Shown here in pieces: positions 33,286-34,006 of a stretch of DNA of 34,006 bases. How positions within the stretch are numbered: the first letter of the stretch is position 1; the number at the start of each line of letters is the position of its first letter. Source of the stretch: an uncultured Muribaculaceae bacterium (GTDB taxonomy: Bacteria > Bacteroidota > Bacteroidia > Bacteroidales > Muribaculaceae). The DNA is taken from positions 1 through 34,006 of the forward strand of contig CAJTJV010000032.1 in NCBI GenBank assembly GCA_910576775.1, in the 5' to 3' direction. A model generated the notes under the pieces. It was not told the DNA's origin. It worked only from the letters and a program-made list of their open reading frames with translations, and did no database searches. The position numbers were made by a program, and so were the translations under genes.

Positions 33286-34006
33286 TAGCCCATTCTTTAA
33301 ACGAAACTATAATAATTTCAGGTAGAGCACCACCATCCAGAGTGCAATCATTTTTTATCTCATTACGATTCTGATATTTTACAGGATTTTCCAAATCATC
33401 TATCACTTCCATATATTCCATTCTTTCTGTTGAATCATTTTTTTCAAGCATATCCGTTATACCTCTGAGTTCTTCAATATCATTATTTGATATTCTTATG
33501 CATCCCCATGTAGATGTCAGTTCCGGTTCTTGTGTGCGACCTCCATGTATGTGCATTCCGTTTCGCTTATTGCCTTCACCTCCTTCGTAGTCAGTAGCAA
33601 GAATATATTTCGGTCCATAGCGTGCTTTATCGTAATTTCCGACACCAGTCTTTCTCCATCCAAGCAATTTGTATTTTCCTTGTGGTGTATCTCCGTTTTT
33701 TACTCCGCGATTGCGATGGTCTCCTTTAGCCTTAACTACAGTCTTGTAAATAGTATTTCCATTTCTGTCAAAAACCGAGAATATGGCATAAGGGTGTTTT
33801 TCTCTGTTTTCGGACGCAGATACTTTGATACTCCACATGCCGTTTCTATCTACTCGATTTATTGGGTCTCCGCCACAGTAGGAGAATGGCGATAGGGGAT
33901 AAAAGCTTTCGGACATCTTGTCTGCGGCGGACCAGGAGCCGGTGGGGGTTAGACAACGGGGACCGAAATCGGATGAGTTGCGGCCGCCGGCGTGTTCGCG
34001 CTCTTT
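33263..34006 (-). CDS. RHS protein, C-terminal part, with L,D-transpeptidase (YkuD)-like toxin tip; cut by window edge
   Basis: The frame is open to the right edge and gives the last 247 residues of a larger protein. The first ~57 residues are the end of an RHS core: KEREHAGGRN, DFGPRCLTPTGSWSAADKMSE, then YPLSPFSYCGGDPINRVDRNG, the usual junction to a variable tip. The tip (33839 onward) carries YkuD features: GDTPQGKYKL, then MHIHGG (His codon at 33545-33547) and STWGCIRISNND (Cys codon at 33500-33502), the His and Cys of an L,D-transpeptidase site. Such enzymes form or exchange peptidoglycan cross-links or tails; as an RHS tip it would attack the wall of rivals, like the DUF2778 effector Tlde1. 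The delivery system is not visible here. Confidence 0.8.
   Translation of the reverse strand, partial: KEREHAGGRNSSDFGPRCLTPTGSWSAADKMSESFYPLSPFSYCGGDPINRVDRNGMWSIKVSASENREKHPYAIFSVFDRNGNTIYKTVVKAKGDHRNRGVKNGDTPQGKYKLLGWRKTGVGNYDKARYGPKYILATDYEGGEGNKRNGMHIHGGRTQEPELTSTWGCIRISNNDIEELRGITDMLEKNDSTERMEYMEVIDDLENPVKYQNRNEIKNDCTLDGGALPEIIIVSFKEWANDYETVY

Noticed and set aside
1..34006. CRISPR array, tRNA, rRNA, transposase or integrase
   Set aside because: No regularly spaced repeats, cloverleaf-like sequences, rRNA blocks or transposase motifs were found by reading both strands.

Overview
The window comes from a member of the Bacteroidales, most likely of the Muribaculaceae or a near relative; the order is much safer than the family. 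Evidence: a 286-residue primary sigma factor without region 1.1; many start codons preceded by the Bacteroidetes -7 element TAnnTTTG, in two cases with TTTG exactly 20 bases upstream; almost no Shine-Dalgarno sites; and Bacteroidetes-specific families (DUF4292, DUF6377, glycine-lipid acyltransferases, YLFGGKE-type RHS proteins). No rRNA, tRNA, CRISPR array, transposase or integrase was seen.

Layout. 1-4564 (+): a SufT/MIP18-like Fe-S assembly protein, an LpxH-type hydrolase, a NatA/NatB-type ABC exporter and rpoD. 4679-10301 (+): recQ, transketolase and an OmpA-family outer-membrane protein closed by a strong terminator. 10469-13066 (+): two regulators, a Crp/Fnr-type protein and a membrane-anchored TPR/DUF6377 regulator. 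13335-15049 (-): an accessory-looking three-gene operon with a shrunken SDR-like protein lacking its NAD-binding and catalytic motifs, a DUF115/GT42-like putative glycosyltransferase and a tiny membrane protein. 15159-22093 (+): glsA-glsB (glycine lipid/commendamide-type synthesis), purB, dgt, a TPM-domain membrane protein and an acyltransferase-3 protein, tightly packed. 22095-31334 (-): metG, ansA, a small secreted protein resembling a T9SS C-terminal domain, dut, a TPR protein, a DUF4292 lipoprotein, an EnvC-like amidase activator and a flippase. From ansA onward every junction is 12 bases or less or an overlap.

31454-34006 (-) is the accessory part. A polymorphic RHS gene enters from the right edge and ends in an L,D-transpeptidase (YkuD)-like tip with visible His and Cys catalytic motifs. 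Overlapping its stop is a gene for an exported, probably lipid-anchored protein made of two ~152-residue copies of one unit, which is the best candidate for the cognate immunity protein. Next is a mini-RHS gene with its own signal-like N-terminus that stops right after the YLFGGKE motif. Just past it lies a 23-base sequence that recurs, inverted, at the left end of the window. The RHS-transpeptidase tip plus duplicated lipoprotein is the most likely candidate for a little-described system here.

Functionally, much of the window concerns the cell envelope: lipid A (lpxH), glycine lipids (gls), OmpA, amidase activation (EnvC-like), flippase, acyltransferase and lipoproteins. The rest is nucleotide metabolism (purB, dgt, dut), translation and transcription (metG, rpoD) and repair (recQ).
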